From Onthophagus taurus (lineage: Eukaryota; Arthropoda; Insecta; Coleoptera; Scarabaeidae): DNA of 64,000 bases. Under the pieces are notes generated by a model. It worked only from the letters and a program-made list of their open reading frames with translations, was not told where the DNA came from and searched no databases. Both the position numbers and the translations under genes were made by a program. Where the stretch lies: the NCBI RefSeq assembly GCF_036711975.1, contig NC_091976.1, forward strand, positions 4,836,001-4,900,000. The letters run 5' to 3'. Below are positions 10,861-23,570 of this stretch, piece after piece. Positions within the stretch are counted from its first letter, which is position 1; each line of letters opens with the position of its first letter.

Positions 10861-13800
10861 TAGTTGTGACCCGCGATACCAATGGCGCTAGTGAACATGC
10901 GCGGGAATTTTTAAAAATCTTTCAAATTTGATTTCCTTGATTTTTGAAAACTGCATGATAAAATTAAACAGAAACAATTTTCGCTTATAGCGAATTTGTT
11001 TCTGCAAAATTTCAACATACACAGTTATCAAAAAACAATTATATAGTGTAACAGGTATTATATTGTTAATAATAAAACAAAATTTGATAAAATAAATTAC
11101 ATACAAGAAAAACAACAAAATAAAACAACATATAAAATGAAGTAAAAAAAGTATGTAATAAAAAACTATAATTAAATTACAAAATTATTTTATAAATAAG
11201 CACAATTCACTTGGTTGTTTGGAAAAAGACACATATCACCCCTGATTTTTTTAAATGTAAAGAAAAATACAAAGAATTATGAAGGCGAGTTTTGAATAAA
11301 AAAATGGGCATTAAATCGTAGATGTGCCCTTTTCTAAATAACCTATTCAATTCACAAAAAAACTAAAATTAAAATAGGAGAATTAAATTTGTAGCTGTTT
11401 TACTTCCGCGATTTTTCTTTTTTTCGTACGCATTTTCTGACATTTTCTTAAGGCAATAGATTTCAGGGTATCATTAATATTTCTTGTGTCATTACCTTTA
11501 AGAATAGCGTTTACATTTTTTATCCACATATTAACATAAAATTTTACAAATATATCACAAAATAATTCAAATAAATTATGTTCATCACAATTAAATGGTG
11601 GGATATCAACATTTTTTAAATAAGCTAGTAATCTTTTTTTTATCAAACATTTATTGGCAATTTTTGGCAACTTACTGTGCATAATTGCATTGGCCTTCGA
11701 AAAAAAACTTAAAAATTTTTCGTTTGGTTTCAATAACGCTTTAGGACAATATGCTCGTTCTTCAATTAGTGTGCCATGTACATTACTCGACGAAATTAGT
11801 TCACTTCGGCACGTTGCACACTTGAGCTTTTGCAATAGTTTTCGTGCCATATAACCAGCAATATACGCATGGGTGTTTGCTGCTATATCACTCGTGCTGC
11901 TGCTTTCACCTTCAACTTCTTCTGGGTCCTCTTCTTGCTCTTCATGCAATTGCTTGTTGTTTGTTTTTGTAATGATCGTAACAAATTTTTTTAATTTTTC
12001 AAAGGCTGGCCGGCTGTCGTCTTCTTCACAATTTGCCCCTGGTGAATGGGAGGAGGCGAAATTATTGACCAACAAGGTTTTATAGCTGTTCTTAAACGCT
12101 GTGCATGTCGGATTAATGTTACGTACACCGTGCATGCGAATACAGCCAAAAAAATTTTCCAAGGGATCCTGGTTCAAATTTCTTGGCAAGAGAAATTTAA
12201 AACCAAGACCTTGTAGTTTCTTCCATAACACATTTAATCCCTGAAGTGTTTTAATCCAATTTTGTATTGTCGGAGGCACAAATTGTTTTTGTTCAATGTT
12301 GTTCTTGCTTAGAAATTTAATAGTCCTTAAAACATCGATTGCCTCTTTCCAAAAAGTTAAGTGAGACGACGAGTTGGTGATAGCACACCGTAACATTTTA
12401 CCACTTTGAGGATTGATGGTTGATCCGTTTACTGAGTCAAAAAGTTTGTCTGCAAATAACAAAAACTTTGCAGTACCCTCTGCCGTTGGTGGTAATTTTC
12501 CAGGTGCTAAAATTATAAAAACAAAAAAACGCAATTACTTAAAAGTTAAAAAAACAGTATTATTTAAAATATTTACCTAATCTGTTTATTGCTGTTAAAG
12601 TAGATGACACTCGTCTAGACAAAACTTGAGCGGCAATCTTCACTTTCATGCTTTTTATCTTTCCCGGTATGACGTGGGCCTCTGTTAAATGGTTTAACAT
12701 TTTAGTGTCAAAATCGCCAACATCCAGTTCATATAGTGTAGTAATATCTTTCCATGAGCCTCTCATTGGTGAGTCTGTCTTCCATACAAAGGAAACGTCA
12801 TGAGTTAATAAATTATTCCGCAAACCCTTCAGAAGGTGAGGAGCGTCGAAAAGGGAAATAATGTCCTTATTATCAATGGAAAAGCCTACACTTTTGTACT
12901 CATTTCCTCTGCGAAGAGCTTCCGATTGTGAATCTAAGCGCAGTTGATTAATCGCTTTAACGTTTGTGCTCATCTGATCACAGACAGTGGCTATTACATG
13001 GAGGCCAATTTTTTCGCATGCTCTTATTGCCTCTTTAATGTTGCGCATGACATCAGCAACTGACATACCATGTTCTGTGAAAAAGTTGGCAATTGGTTGC
13101 TTCCATTTTTTGTGTATTCCCCTTAGCATAAACACCATAGCATGGTCGGCAAATTTCAGACATTTTTCTTCGCCACAATCTACAAACCCTTCAATTGCAT
13201 CTCTCTTCACATCATAATACAAACTAGGTTCTATCGCCATTTCATCAAAAAGAAGAATACAATATTTATCAAATTGTTTCATGGTGGGCACTAATTCTTC
13301 CAAAGTCTTCAGGACAGCCATATTTATACCGGTGTTGAAAGGAACTTTATTTAGCAGTGTCATCAAAGTTTTACGGCTGGGAAGAGCAAACATTTTCCTT
13401 AACAAAGTGTACGCTTTAGGACTTTGCTTAGCCAATGTCAAGGCAAGAATCTTGTCATCCAAGGTATATCGACGCCCAGTCTTCTTTCTCTTCTGATTTA
13501 CCAACTGATTCATAAAAAATGTGTAAGAGGCGTCATTGACACTCGCCTTAACAAATTTTTCAGTAATAGATAATTTCATGGCCTTCGTTATTCTTGTCTT
13601 GTTGGATAACTTCTGGTAACGTCGCGCACTTCGCTTGTAACGCAAGGCTAGTTCATAAAGTTTCTGTGCATGCACACTTTTGAATTTCTTTTTCTGGGTA
13701 ACGTTTACCCTTGCCAAAATGGAATCTAGAAGAAAAAAGAAAACAAAATTATATTAATTTATAAGTTCATTAAACACTTATTAAACACGGACAAATTACT

Positions 13801-14995
13801 AATAAAATTTAATAAAATACTTGATATTAAATCTTTCTACATTTACCTCTTTTTAGTTGAGGAACAAATTTGGTAATGGGATCTATTTGACTTTCACCAG
13901 CCTTGGGTGTACTGGCCCGGGCACTATCTTCTATCGGCGCTTTCCCAGAATTCGTAAATACATCTTGCTGTACATCATTACCATCATCATCTTGCTGTTT
14001 TGGATTTCTAACCACTAATAACTGAACCTCACTGTATTTGGAAAATCCTTTTGGTACTGAAAAATATTATTTTATAAATTAGTGCTCTTCAAAATCACCA
14101 ACATATGTTACCTTTATTCTTGCAAACATAAAAATAAAATACAAACATCCAAAACGGACAACATAGTTGGAAAGAGTAAAACTTTAAATTTAGAAAATCC
14201 CCGAAAAATCCAAGAAAATATACAGTACAATATTAAATAAATCATAAATTCACAGTACTTACAGTTCAAGTGAAGATTTGGAACTGCTGTAGCCTTTAAA
14301 CCAGTTGTACCACTCTTTTGATATCGCAGCTCCATGGAAAAATGCATGTCACATATTCTCCGATTCTTCCTAACTACTTCGAAAGGTTTTTTCAATAAGT
14401 CATTATTGTCAATTTTATCTAACCATTTCTTAAACAACTGAAATATATTATATTGTTAAGTTACACTGTTGATTTGAGATAATAATCTAATTCCTCTATC
14501 ACATAGCTAATAAGAACCACTTTTTTTTAAAATTTCAAGTTGTAGTGATAAATGGTTCTAATAGCTCTGGTTTCTTGAGAAAGCATTTTACTCACCTCTT
14601 CATCACGTGGGAACACATGCATGGTAACACTTTTCCCATTGGAAGGACAATTTGGCACACAACAGTAATTAACCATTTTGCAAACTAAAACGAAATAAAA
14701 ATTATACAAAATAAAACTATCACTAATATAAGCTAAAAAACATCAACCTTAATTGTTCTTTTAGTTACTCACTTCATTAATCAATCTTAACATTAACAAT
14801 ACTTTCCTTTTCAATCTTCTTGTCACTCACTTGTCACTATTCGTTATAAATAAACTACAAGCCTGCTATAAACAGTTTTTAGATTATTTCTTAGACAACT
14901 AAAAATCAAAAATGTGAACATTAATTCAATCGGTAAAGAAGCTGTTCTTGTGTTGTATGCTATCAGCGCCAAAGGTATCACGGGTCACAACTAAA
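10861..14995. mobile_element. P element, about 4.1 kb, apparently open transposase
   Basis: Terminal inverted repeats are visible: TAGTTGTGACCCGCGATACC at 10861 and, complemented from 14995, TAGTTGTGACCCGTGATACC, continuing into TGGCGCT. One mismatch falls in the first 20 bases. They bracket a five-exon transposase on the minus strand. An 8-bp target duplication was looked for and not found, so the outer edges may have drifted or been mis-set by a few bases. About 0.5 kb of non-coding sequence follows the stop codon. Confidence 0.8.
11383..14676 (-). CDS. P-element transposase with N-terminal THAP domain, five exons
   Basis: Exons read 14676-14596, 14437-14263, 14056-13847, 13725-12577 and 12506-11383. 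Every junction is GT-AG and phase is kept, giving about 912 residues with no internal stop. The N-terminus is a C2CH THAP zinc finger (MVNYCCVPNCPSNG; W in KKWLDK; CDMHF). It is followed by a coiled-coil-like region, then the RNase-H-like core with LLFDEM (first Asp), TVCDQM and LFDAPHLLKGLRNN, and a C-terminal Glu-rich domain with QDPLENFF. In Drosophila P the THAP domain binds internal repeats and GTP is a cofactor (family knowledge). Germline-specific retention of the last intron cannot be judged here. Confidence 0.85.
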
Positions 14996-16007
14996 TTTAT
15001 TATTGACGCATGCTTATACGGAATTAACACAGCATGTCTCTCACTCCCTGTTCGCGATCTCCTTATATACCCCGGCACTCCAACTGTTTTTTCCTTGTCT
15101 CTGATTGGCTCTTAGCTTCGCGCCCTTTTCAAAATTCAAAATTCTTGCTTTGAAACTAGAGTCATCTCTTGATTTTTCTCGGAATTAACCTTCAAAATTT
15201 AATTTTTTTTTCGTTGATTTCTCCCTTATTCCTTTATGAAACGTAATAAAACTTCGTATTCAACGTTGTCTTTTCTTGTTTTTGAGAACAATGAGTAAAG
15301 TTAGAAAAATTCAAATTTAAATCAAGGATTTCTTCCTCAAAATAACGTTAAAACCTCAAACGATGGATGAAAAATGTGCTTTAGGAGCTGAACTATAATA
15401 ATTGATACATTTGGAAGTAAACAAAACGGTTTAAGATAAGATTTTCACCAACAAAAAATCTCTCTGTCACAAATTCTAGGTTATGTTCTCTCGGTGAACT
15501 AAGAGAATGTTAAAATTATCACAATACATAATACTTACTTGTTATAGGAATTGAACTGATAGCTGCAAGGAGAAATCTAGAAACTGTAAAGTCAATAAAC
15601 CACCAAACCACCGAAACCTTTCCAGTTTAATGCTTAGCAGTTGAACAGAACAAATAAGAAATAAAAAACTTAAAAATTTTATTAATATTTGCTTCGCAGA
15701 CTTAATTACTAAAAAAATTCATGTAACGTTATAGAATTCAGATACAATTAATATAAAAAATTTTTATTAGCAGTTGAACAGAACAAAAAAGAAATAAAAA
15801 AGAAAAAATTTTTCTTAATATTTGCTTCGCAGACTTAATCACTAGAAAAGAGAATCAAAAAACAATAGTATAGTTTTGAAATGTTTTTAAAAAATTTTGT
15901 TCACATTTTACTTTCAGAGTGATTAAACGCTGTGATAAAACAACCTTACACATTAAATGTTGATGATGTAACAATGCAATTTAATAATTTAATGCAATTT
16001 AATAATT
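14996..16007. other. Non-coding flank with a tandem ~75-bp duplication
   Basis: No gene. Two copies of a segment beginning GCAGTTGAACAGAACAAA and ending TTGCTTCGCAGACTTAATNAC lie at about 15646-15720 and 15769-15845. The GCTTCGCAGACTTAAT word also occurs inside the small coding region at 43.55 kb, so these may be scraps of the same Polinton gene. The stretch ends at the PolB stop of copy A. Confidence 0.45.
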
Positions 16008-17636
16008 TTAATTATTAATACTATGATGACCCCAAGCTAATGTATCAATCCCGTCATTACGAATACATCGCTTGGTATCATTTGGTGAAAGAACCAATTT
16101 ATTTTGTAACATAGTAAAAATTATGTGATGAAAACTCCTAAAAGATAATTGCTTTCTAAACAAAACGGCTTTAGAATTTAAACATTCGATATAATTTTCA
16201 AAAGTAATTTTACGTTTCACGATAGCCTTTTTTACACCTTTGGATTTTTTAGTAACCCGTCCATCAGTGACTCTGTTAGCATACACCTTCGATCTTAAAC
16301 CCACAAATTCTTTCATAATTTCACCACAATTCTCATCCTTCATGAGACCTAAAACTGCTTTATTTTGTAACGGGACGTCAAACTGATTATCAGGACTGTA
16401 GTTAGACGTGTCAAATTTATTTAAATTTAATTTTACATCTGTATAAACATCATTGAAATTAATTAGAACGGTGAAGCTATCCGTATTCATGTAACATAAC
16501 CGAATACCTTCACCATACTTTGGTTTTAAAAAACATAAAAAAAAGTTGTACATTAATAATTTCGACAACTCTAAAACCGTAAAACCAACGTATAAAGGTT
16601 TATCGTAAACGATATGAAGACGTTCCATTTGAATAGCCGAAAATGTTTCCGTGAAAGTTTTAATATTCTTAAAATTTAATTTAGCGATTAAGCTACGCGC
16701 CCCTAATTTTGGTCTACCCGTTTTCATACATATATCTTCCCAACTGGTCACTAATCTTACATCGACTCTCTTATCAACATTTTCCATAGTTTTACCGAAA
16801 ACCGCGTTATTCAATTTAAAAAAGTCTTTTTCAAACGCATTTCTAGCTGATTGACGTAGTTCAGTATTTTTATCGATGTAAGACTTCAACCACGCAGACT
16901 GTTTAAACGATAAAACTATTAATTTTGCAACCTTTAAGACCGTGAGCAACGGCTTGTTTTAAATTTCTATAGTGTACGACATAATTTTTCTTATTAAATA
17001 AATTTGGAATTAATCTTTTATCACTTTCACATTTACCGTTAGGTGGTAATAGGTTTTCAGCTAGGAACGGGAAATCATTATGTAGATCGTGCATAATTTC
17101 GGGGTATTCAATATCAACGTCTAAAATATACCCAAAATCGGCAATATCAGGTATATTATTAAAATCTAAATTTTCTATTTCGTGTTCAGACATCCATTTA
17201 AAATCGGAAACGGGCATAAATTGAGACATCGCCCACCCATACAAATTATTAGCGTCCCAATACATTAAAAATTTTGAGCGTGAATTAGCATCATAAGTTT
17301 CCATATACTTATTGTTTGCTTTAGCATGTCGTAGGGAGCATTGTGAAATACCCCCTCGGATACCTTTTTTAACGAAATGAACTTGATCTATATCCGTTAA
17401 CAATTCCAATTTAATTTTCGTAAATTTTAACATGGCATCCCAAGAAAGTCCCGGTGCCGTATAATAATGAGCCGGATCCAAACCGTACGTTTTAAAACAT
17501 ACACGTCTAAATTTCTCGAAAACATCGGCTAATAAAAGAACATCAGTCTTTAAGTACAAGTCGGAATATTCTTTTAAGTTTTGACAATTAAATTCTTTCC
17601 ATACATGGTGAGCGTGTAAATATTGCTCATCACTTA
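16008..17636 (-). pseudogene. Polinton DNA polymerase B, C-terminal (polymerase) half
   Basis: Protein-primed family B polymerase. Read on the minus strand: YLKTDVLLLADVFE, motif A in WDANNLYGWAM, motif B region with NAVFGKTMEN, then motif C. Motif C reads YMNTDS rather than the usual YxDTDS, so one of the metal-binding aspartates is Asn (codon AAT). A frameshift lies near 16905-16950, where two overlapping frames exchange. The conserved thumb/terminal block FVGLRSKVYA is present and the C-terminus is intact to the TAA at 16008. The gene continues beyond the gypsy insertion at 21.34 kb. Catalytically dead as read. Confidence 0.85.
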
Positions 17637-18326
17637 TGTGGCGTTACCGTCACAGAACCCACCTGATGTTAAATTAAAATATTTGTAAAATCACTATACC
17701 ATGACGTCATGAAAATTTATTATTGTTTACATTTTAATAAAACTTGAGTTCATTTCCATCACTTTCATAACGAAACACGTTTTGTATATTTATCCTTAAA
17801 AAGAGGTTATAAGGATATATTTTATTTAATTCACAACCAAACAACCTCAATTGGTGACCCCGACGTGATGTCTTTTAACTTTTCAACATAAACAATTATT
17901 ATACAAATACAAATTAAATTAATTTTGAAAAGTATTTTTGACAACGGAATATTACATTAAAGATTTTATAATTTTGGAATAATTTTGGAAATTTTCGATT
18001 AACCACCTATTAAATTTAATTTTTGGATGGACCGAATTTTACCCTTTGATCTTACAAGTATGTAGAAGATTTTTATTTTGGTCTTCTTGGATATTGAAAT
18101 TTTGGCCCTTTTGAAGATTTCCCGCTTTCGTCGTTGTAACAGGTGGAGTATCTACGTCAGGTACGTTATAGATGTATCCCTGTGTAAGGTATTTTGCCGT
18201 GAGAAGGAATAAATAAATAATTGTCATTAATTGTCAATTGTCTTTTTGACGGACATTTAAATTTCAAAATTAAAATTTTTTTCAAAATTATAATTATCCA
18301 CAAACTTTATTAAGGACTTTATTAAA

Positions 18327-19430
18327 ATGAATGATCACAGTGGTGATGCTAACAATTTAATTGAAGAAAATGTGTCTTCTATTAAATTACCACCTTTCTG
18401 GGTAAGTAAACCAGAACTGTGGTTCATTCAAATTGAGGCGCAATTTATTATTTCGAGAATACATGCTGACAAGACAAAATATAACCTTGTTATAACAAAT
18501 TTGCCTACTGAAGTTATCTCAACCATTTATGATGTTATTTCTAACCCACCTTAACGCGATGTGTATAATTTCCTCAAAAACACTTTAATAACTAGGCTTT
18601 CACAAAGTGAGGAAAAAAGGTTGGACGAATTATTGTCTGGAACAGAAATGGGTGACCAGAAACCATCCGATTTCTATAGAGGAATGTTAAGCACTGTAGG
18701 CGGATCTCAAATGGTTAGCCAAGATCTTTTATTAAAACTTTGGAAACGTAGGTTACCTCAAACCATTTCTGTTGCATTATTAGCGTCCGGTAAAGACAAT
18801 ATTGTTGAACTTCTTTCTATTGCCGATAAAATTTGGGAATCATTTAATTCTTCTCTTTCTAAACCTTATAAAATTTCGGAAGTTTCTTTTTCAAACTCTA
18901 AAAATGATTCCGTTCAAAATAATTTTGATTTAATAAAAGCTTTTTCTGAATTTAGTTTGTCGTGTCAATCGATGTTACAATACTTAACGCAAAAACAAGT
19001 ATCAATGGAAACACAAATTAACGCGTTACAACAACAGATAAATTCAGAAAATTCCTCAACAAAAACGGAATTTTGTTCAAATTGTAAAGGCCAATTCAGA
19101 AACAGATCAAAATCTAACTCACGTAATCGTTCACGTTCACCTGCACGTTCTTCAAAAATTTGCTTTTATCATAGCAACTTCGGCGATAAAGCGTTGAAAT
19201 GTCCGGACTGGTGTATTTTTCACAATTCATTTAAAAAAGAACATTCAAATGTACCAATTCACAAAAAGAGTTCTCGACTTTTTATCCTCGATCATCAAAA
19301 CAAACTTCATTTTTTGATAGATACAGGTGCAGACGTATCTGTTATTCCTCGTAATACGTTTTTGCATTACAAAAAAAATAGACTCTTTTCTTACAGCAGC
19401 CAATGGTTCAATTATTGCTACTTATGGTAA
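18327..19430 (+). pseudogene. gypsy gag with unusual Cys-His box, plus start of protease
   Basis: The reading frame starts at ATG 18327 and is cut by an in-frame TAA at 18552-18554, then continues open to 19430. Early residues (LPPFWVSKPELWFIQIEAQF) match the capsid start of CsRn1/Kabuki-type gag. A zinc-knuckle substitute with pattern C-x-x-H and two further Cys (CFYHSNFGDKALKCPDWC) lies near 19160-19215. The retropepsin motif LIDTGADVSVIPR lies at about 19314-19352, just before the frame breaks. Confidence 0.75.
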
Positions 19431-20589
19431 AAAATGTTAACAATAAATTTGAATCTTCGAAGAAATTTCCCTTTTATTTTTACTGTTGCTGATATTTCAA
19501 GACCTATTATTGGTGCAGATTTTCTTAACAAATTCGGTATTTTGGTAGATATTAGAAATCAATGTTTAGTTGATTCAACTAAATTGACATCATCAGGTCC
19601 ACTTATTAACTCAAATTGTTCCAACTCCAAAATTATTCATTGTCGAAACAAAATATACTCAATTTTTTAAAAAATAACCCAATTTAATTTCAACTCCAGA
19701 TTTTTCCAAACCTGTGAAACATTCTGTTGAACATAAAATTGTTACGAATTCACATCTCTTTTTTTGCCGTCCAAGACGTTTGGATTCCACTAAATATACA
19801 ATAGCAAAAACAGAATTCGAACAAATGGTTGCCCTTAGCATTTGTAGGCCATCTTCGTCTTCTGTAGCCTCTGCGCTTCACATGGTTCCCAAAAAAGATT
19901 GTGATGATTGGAGACCATGTGGAGACTACCGTCAATTGAACTTAGTTACGGTGCCGGACAGATATCCGTTACCGCATATACAAGATTTTAATTTACATTT
20001 GCACAACTGTAAAATCTTTTCTAAAATAGATCTTGTACGGGCGTACCACCAAATACCAATTGCCGAGGAAGACGTTTATAAAACTGCGATAACTACCCCT
20101 TTTGGTTTATTTGAGTTTACAAGAATGCCTTTCGGTTTGAGAAATGCTGCTCAAACGTTCCAACGTTTTATCAACGAAGTTACTTCTGGCTTAAACTTTA
20201 TCTTTGTTTACTTATATGATATTCTAATTGCAAGCAAAAATGACGAAGAACATAGCTCTCATTTAGATATACTTTTTAATAGGTTAAATGATTTTGGAAT
20301 TTCAATTAAACCTTCTAAATGCATTTTTGGTGTGCAATCCATAAATTTTTTGAGCCATCACATTTCTCCTCAAGGCATTCGTCCTTCAGATGATAGAATT
20401 AAAATTATTAAAGAATTTCCAATACCAAAAACCCTTAAACAACTACAAAGATTTTTGGGTATGATAAACTTTTATCATAGATTTGTTCCAAATTTTTCAA
20501 ATATACACCTCAAATCAAAAAGTTATAATTTTATAATTTCAATGCAAAATAAAGAGAAATCCATTGGCGAATTAAAATTTTATATTTAA
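19431..20589 (+). pseudogene. gypsy pol fragment: reverse transcriptase only
   Basis: From 19434 a short frame carries the protease flap end (RPIIGADFLNKFGI). RT runs from 19714 with [26 protein letters not shown] and [18 protein letters not shown]. The active site reads YLYD (20209-20220) instead of YxDD: the first Asp codon GAT is TAT. The thumb block [15 protein letters not shown] is present, then the frame ends without RNase H. Inactive on two counts: altered active site and missing domains. Confidence 0.8.
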
Positions 20590-21238
20590 ATTACAATATA
20601 ATTACACTAAAAACCCCTGTCCTCGTCTTCTCCGGGATGGCCCTCACAGGTTGGGTTGGGTTGGCCGTTTTTGTCTGTGGTTTTCAATTGATAAAGTACA
20701 TATAACAAAAAAGCATTATAACAAATAAATGTTGGTTATCAAACACCAACTGCTTCTTACCCTAAGTGACACGGTGTTATCAAAAATTTGAATACTATTG
20801 AAATTAAAAATTAATATAATTAAAATACTAACCTGTCCTTATTCTTGGGAAAACAAAATAATTTTCCAACTTCATCTTCGCTACATCCACACACAATGCA
20901 AAACATTTTTACAATAATTATTCTCGAAAATTATTCGTAAAAAATACAACGCAAAAATAGATAATAAGCACAAATAAGACAATAAACGCAAAAGGACTGT
21001 GTGACATGTGACATACATAAAATGTCAAAACCGCTTAAACAAAGTCAACAGCTTTCTGTAATATTACTAACGACATGTACAACGCCATCTACTAAGGATT
21101 TCTATCAAGATGCCAAAGAGAAAATATCGGTATTATGATGTGATAATAAGAGATAGAGAATGGCCTATCATTTTCCCGGTCAGCTAACTCTCTGCCTTAC
21201 TCTGTGCCAATTTCATTAATACGAGTGACTGTTGCATG
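20590..21238. other. Unassigned sequence inside the gypsy element
   Basis: No coding recognised. It begins near GGGATGGCCCTCACAGG with a GGTTGGGTTGGGTTGG run at about 20650, continues AT-rich, and ends at the truncated 3' LTR. It could be the end of another small transposon that replaced the pol 3' half. Confidence 0.3.
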
Positions 21239-21337
21239 ATTTCCATCACTTTCATAACGAAACACGTTTTGTATATTTATCCTTAAAAAGAGGTTATAAG
21301 GATATATTTTATTTAATTCACAACCAAACAACCTCAA

Positions 21338-23328
21338 CTTATATCTTCTAAAGTTAATTTGTTGTAATACTTTTAGATGGTAGTGAGGTATCATTAATTC
21401 TTTAATAAATAAACGGCAATCGTAGCCGCTAAAATTGTGTAAAAATATTGGAATAATGTTTCGAAGTTTGAAATTTAGATTACAATTGAAATGGGCGGGG
21501 CCGCGGTATTTACCGCTTATGTGACAATGATCGCGAACCTTAACCTGATCGGATGTGAAAGGATTTTGACAAATAAAACAATTTTTAGCCGAATCGAAAT
21601 TGCGTTGCTCATCGATCGTTAGAGGTAGCATTGGTTTTACGGTTTTGAAGTATTTGTCGTAAATAAATTTGACATCATCGAGTAATTTTGAAATAAAAAC
21701 TTTAGACGCATCGAGTCCCGTATACGTTTCGAATTTATTGAAACTGCTATCAACGGTGGAAACGATGTAATAAGCGAAACTGTAGGGCTGATGCATCTCA
21801 ACTTTTTCGGTAAAAGATTTGGATGAGTTGGGCTCGCAAAAGTTGATGGGTTGTAGAATCGATTCAAAGTCAGCATAAATCACGAACGGAGCCATCTGTG
21901 TGAATTTATAATTATTAAATTCTAAAATATTTTCGGGGGTATATAAACCGAAATAATTAGGATTTGATTTTAAATTTTTTGTGGGAATAATTGTTTTGAT
22001 ATGATTGCAATCATGATTTTAATGTGCAATCAATTTTTCGTTTGATGAAAATCGCGTTAAACATCCATCGCAAAGGTGTATAGAGCCGTTACGGTTCGTG
22101 CACTGACTTGATATAAGCCTGGATAGGTTCTTAATTAATACAAAATGACCCTTACCGTTTTCGTATAGATGAAGCAAATTTATATGAATCTCGCGTCTTT
22201 GTTTCGTAAAATAAATTGGTCCTTCCACCGCATACTTATCTAAATTCTGAACTAATTCATACACATTAATACTTAAATTATTTAATTTTTCTATTTTAAT
22301 AATATCCTTTAAAATAATGGGAAATGTAATCCCTTGCAAATGAAGTGCTTGACTATAATGAGGGTAGCTCGAAGTCCGGTCTTGATGAAGGTTCGCGGGA
22401 TGAAGAGCCGCCGTCAAACACCACGCAAGACATGCATCGTCTTCATAGTTTTTAATATTGATGCATGCCTTTTTATTAGCGATTTCTTGAGGTAAACGGA
22501 TATATGATGACCCTGGTATAGGTTGAAATTTGTTAATGTTAAGGAGTAGGTGAGATATTGAGTAGAAAGCCCACCCCGACCCACGCTCCTGAAACTCCTC
22601 GCTTTGGGTTAAAATATTATGAGTCATCTCATCATATACCTCATTCAACGGGAGTAATTATTTTAAATTTGGTGTTAAAATTTTTTTCTGACGCAATAAT
22701 TTCTTCATTACCATCTTCATCAAACCCGGACTTAATAAAAATAGCTAATAACTCAATCTAAGCTTTAATCGAACCATATTTACCGAGATGCTGTTCAATC
22801 AGTCTGTTGACTGTTTCACAACATTTCAATAAAAATGATGGTATATCATCATCATCAGATTGAGCTCCACTAATTTTATAACAAACTACCCTATTTTTAT
22901 AGCAAGACATCATTTTTTCAATATTCTTGTCAATTAATTCAACATATTTCGCTCAAAGATGGGTTTCAAGCGAGGTGAGTGATGGTAAAAATTCATCACA
23001 AACCTCACATATCGCACCTTTGTTATTCTTCTTGTTAACTGAAAGTGGCGGTGATGTTGAATCTCGACAGCGTTTAGTAGTAGTAGTAGATGATGATGAT
23101 GATGTTGTAGGAACTTGCATCTTTGTAGTTGATGATGGTGGTACTTGACGTTTAGACACAATTGACAATCCATGAAACGATCGTTGATGTGCGTTCAATT
23201 TATCACTCCTTGACAAATATTTCCCGCATATCGAACAATCGAATTTGGGTTGATTATGTATTGTTCGTATATGTCGGTCAAGATTATGTTTAAACGAAAA
23301 ATGACTGGCAGCGTTCGCAGATAAACAT
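21338..23328 (-). pseudogene. Polinton DNA polymerase B, N-terminal and exonuclease half
   Basis: ATG at 23328 begins a C2H2 zinc-finger region (MFICERCQSFF, then CSICGKYLSRSDKLNAH). A frameshift follows within the first finger. Next is the conserved arthropod PolB leader (EFQERGSGWAFYSISHLLLN; NIKNYEDDACLAWCLTAALHP). An in-frame TAA (22019-22021) interrupts it before the exonuclease. ExoI is YADFES, with a knuckle-like RDHCHISGKYRGPAHFNCN and ExoII FLHNFSGYD. A run of roughly 80-100 codons between ExoII and the block preceding the polymerase domain is missing near 21370, independent of the gypsy insertion. A TTACGTAA promoter motif lies upstream. Confidence 0.8.
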
Positions 23329-23500
23329 TTTTGTGTCTTAACACGCTGGAGAACTATTGTAAACTACAAGATAACGATGATAATTCATCGCTCTTAAGAG
23401 GTGGGGATTTGCGTTACGTAAATTACGTGAATTTAAAGTCATGAATTTACGTTTAAATATTCATTATCAAAGCAAGGTCAATACTCAAAGTCACCACAAA

Positions 23501-23520
23501 GTTGCTTACGTAAGTTAGCG
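23501..23520 (-). promoter_or_regulatory. TTACGTAA-core motif upstream of PolB (copy A)
   Basis: GTTGCTTACGTAAGTTAGCG, about 170 bp upstream of the PolB ATG. The same 20-mer or a close variant occurs upstream of PolB in copy C and three times at 44.4-44.8 kb. The core is a palindrome matching the general consensus of PAR-type bZIP sites (family knowledge); binding is inferred only. Confidence 0.55.
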
Positions 23521-23570
23521 TTATTTTTGTTAAAAAAAATATAAAGTATTTGAAATTAAAATAAATTTAT

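Larger units (their letters stand above)
17637..21337 (+). mobile_element. CsRn1-type Ty3/gypsy LTR retrotransposon, internally deleted
   Basis: The 5' LTR is about 17637-17850 and is followed by TGGTGACCCCGACGTG (17852), the complement of the tRNA-Trp 3' end used by CsRn1-group elements. The 3' LTR survives only as its last ~99 bp (21239-21337), matching 17752-17850. CTTA flanks both sides (17633-17636, 21338-21341) as a 4-bp target duplication inside the PolB gene. RNase H and integrase are absent. The segment 20590-21238 before the 3' LTR remnant is unrelated to any part of the 5' LTR that I can see. Confidence 0.8.

Noticed and set aside
11654..12085. Plus-strand frames over the P-element 3' exon, one with a Ser/Cys-rich run
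   Set aside because: Antisense of the acidic Glu/Asp-rich region of the transposase.
20650..20670. GGTTGGGTTGGGTTGG as possible telomeric repeat
   Set aside because: It is not the insect TTAGG unit and only about three copies are present.
22927..23173. Open frames on both strands with Asp/Val and His runs
   Set aside because: They are other frames of the Ser/Thr-rich linker in the copy A PolB leader.
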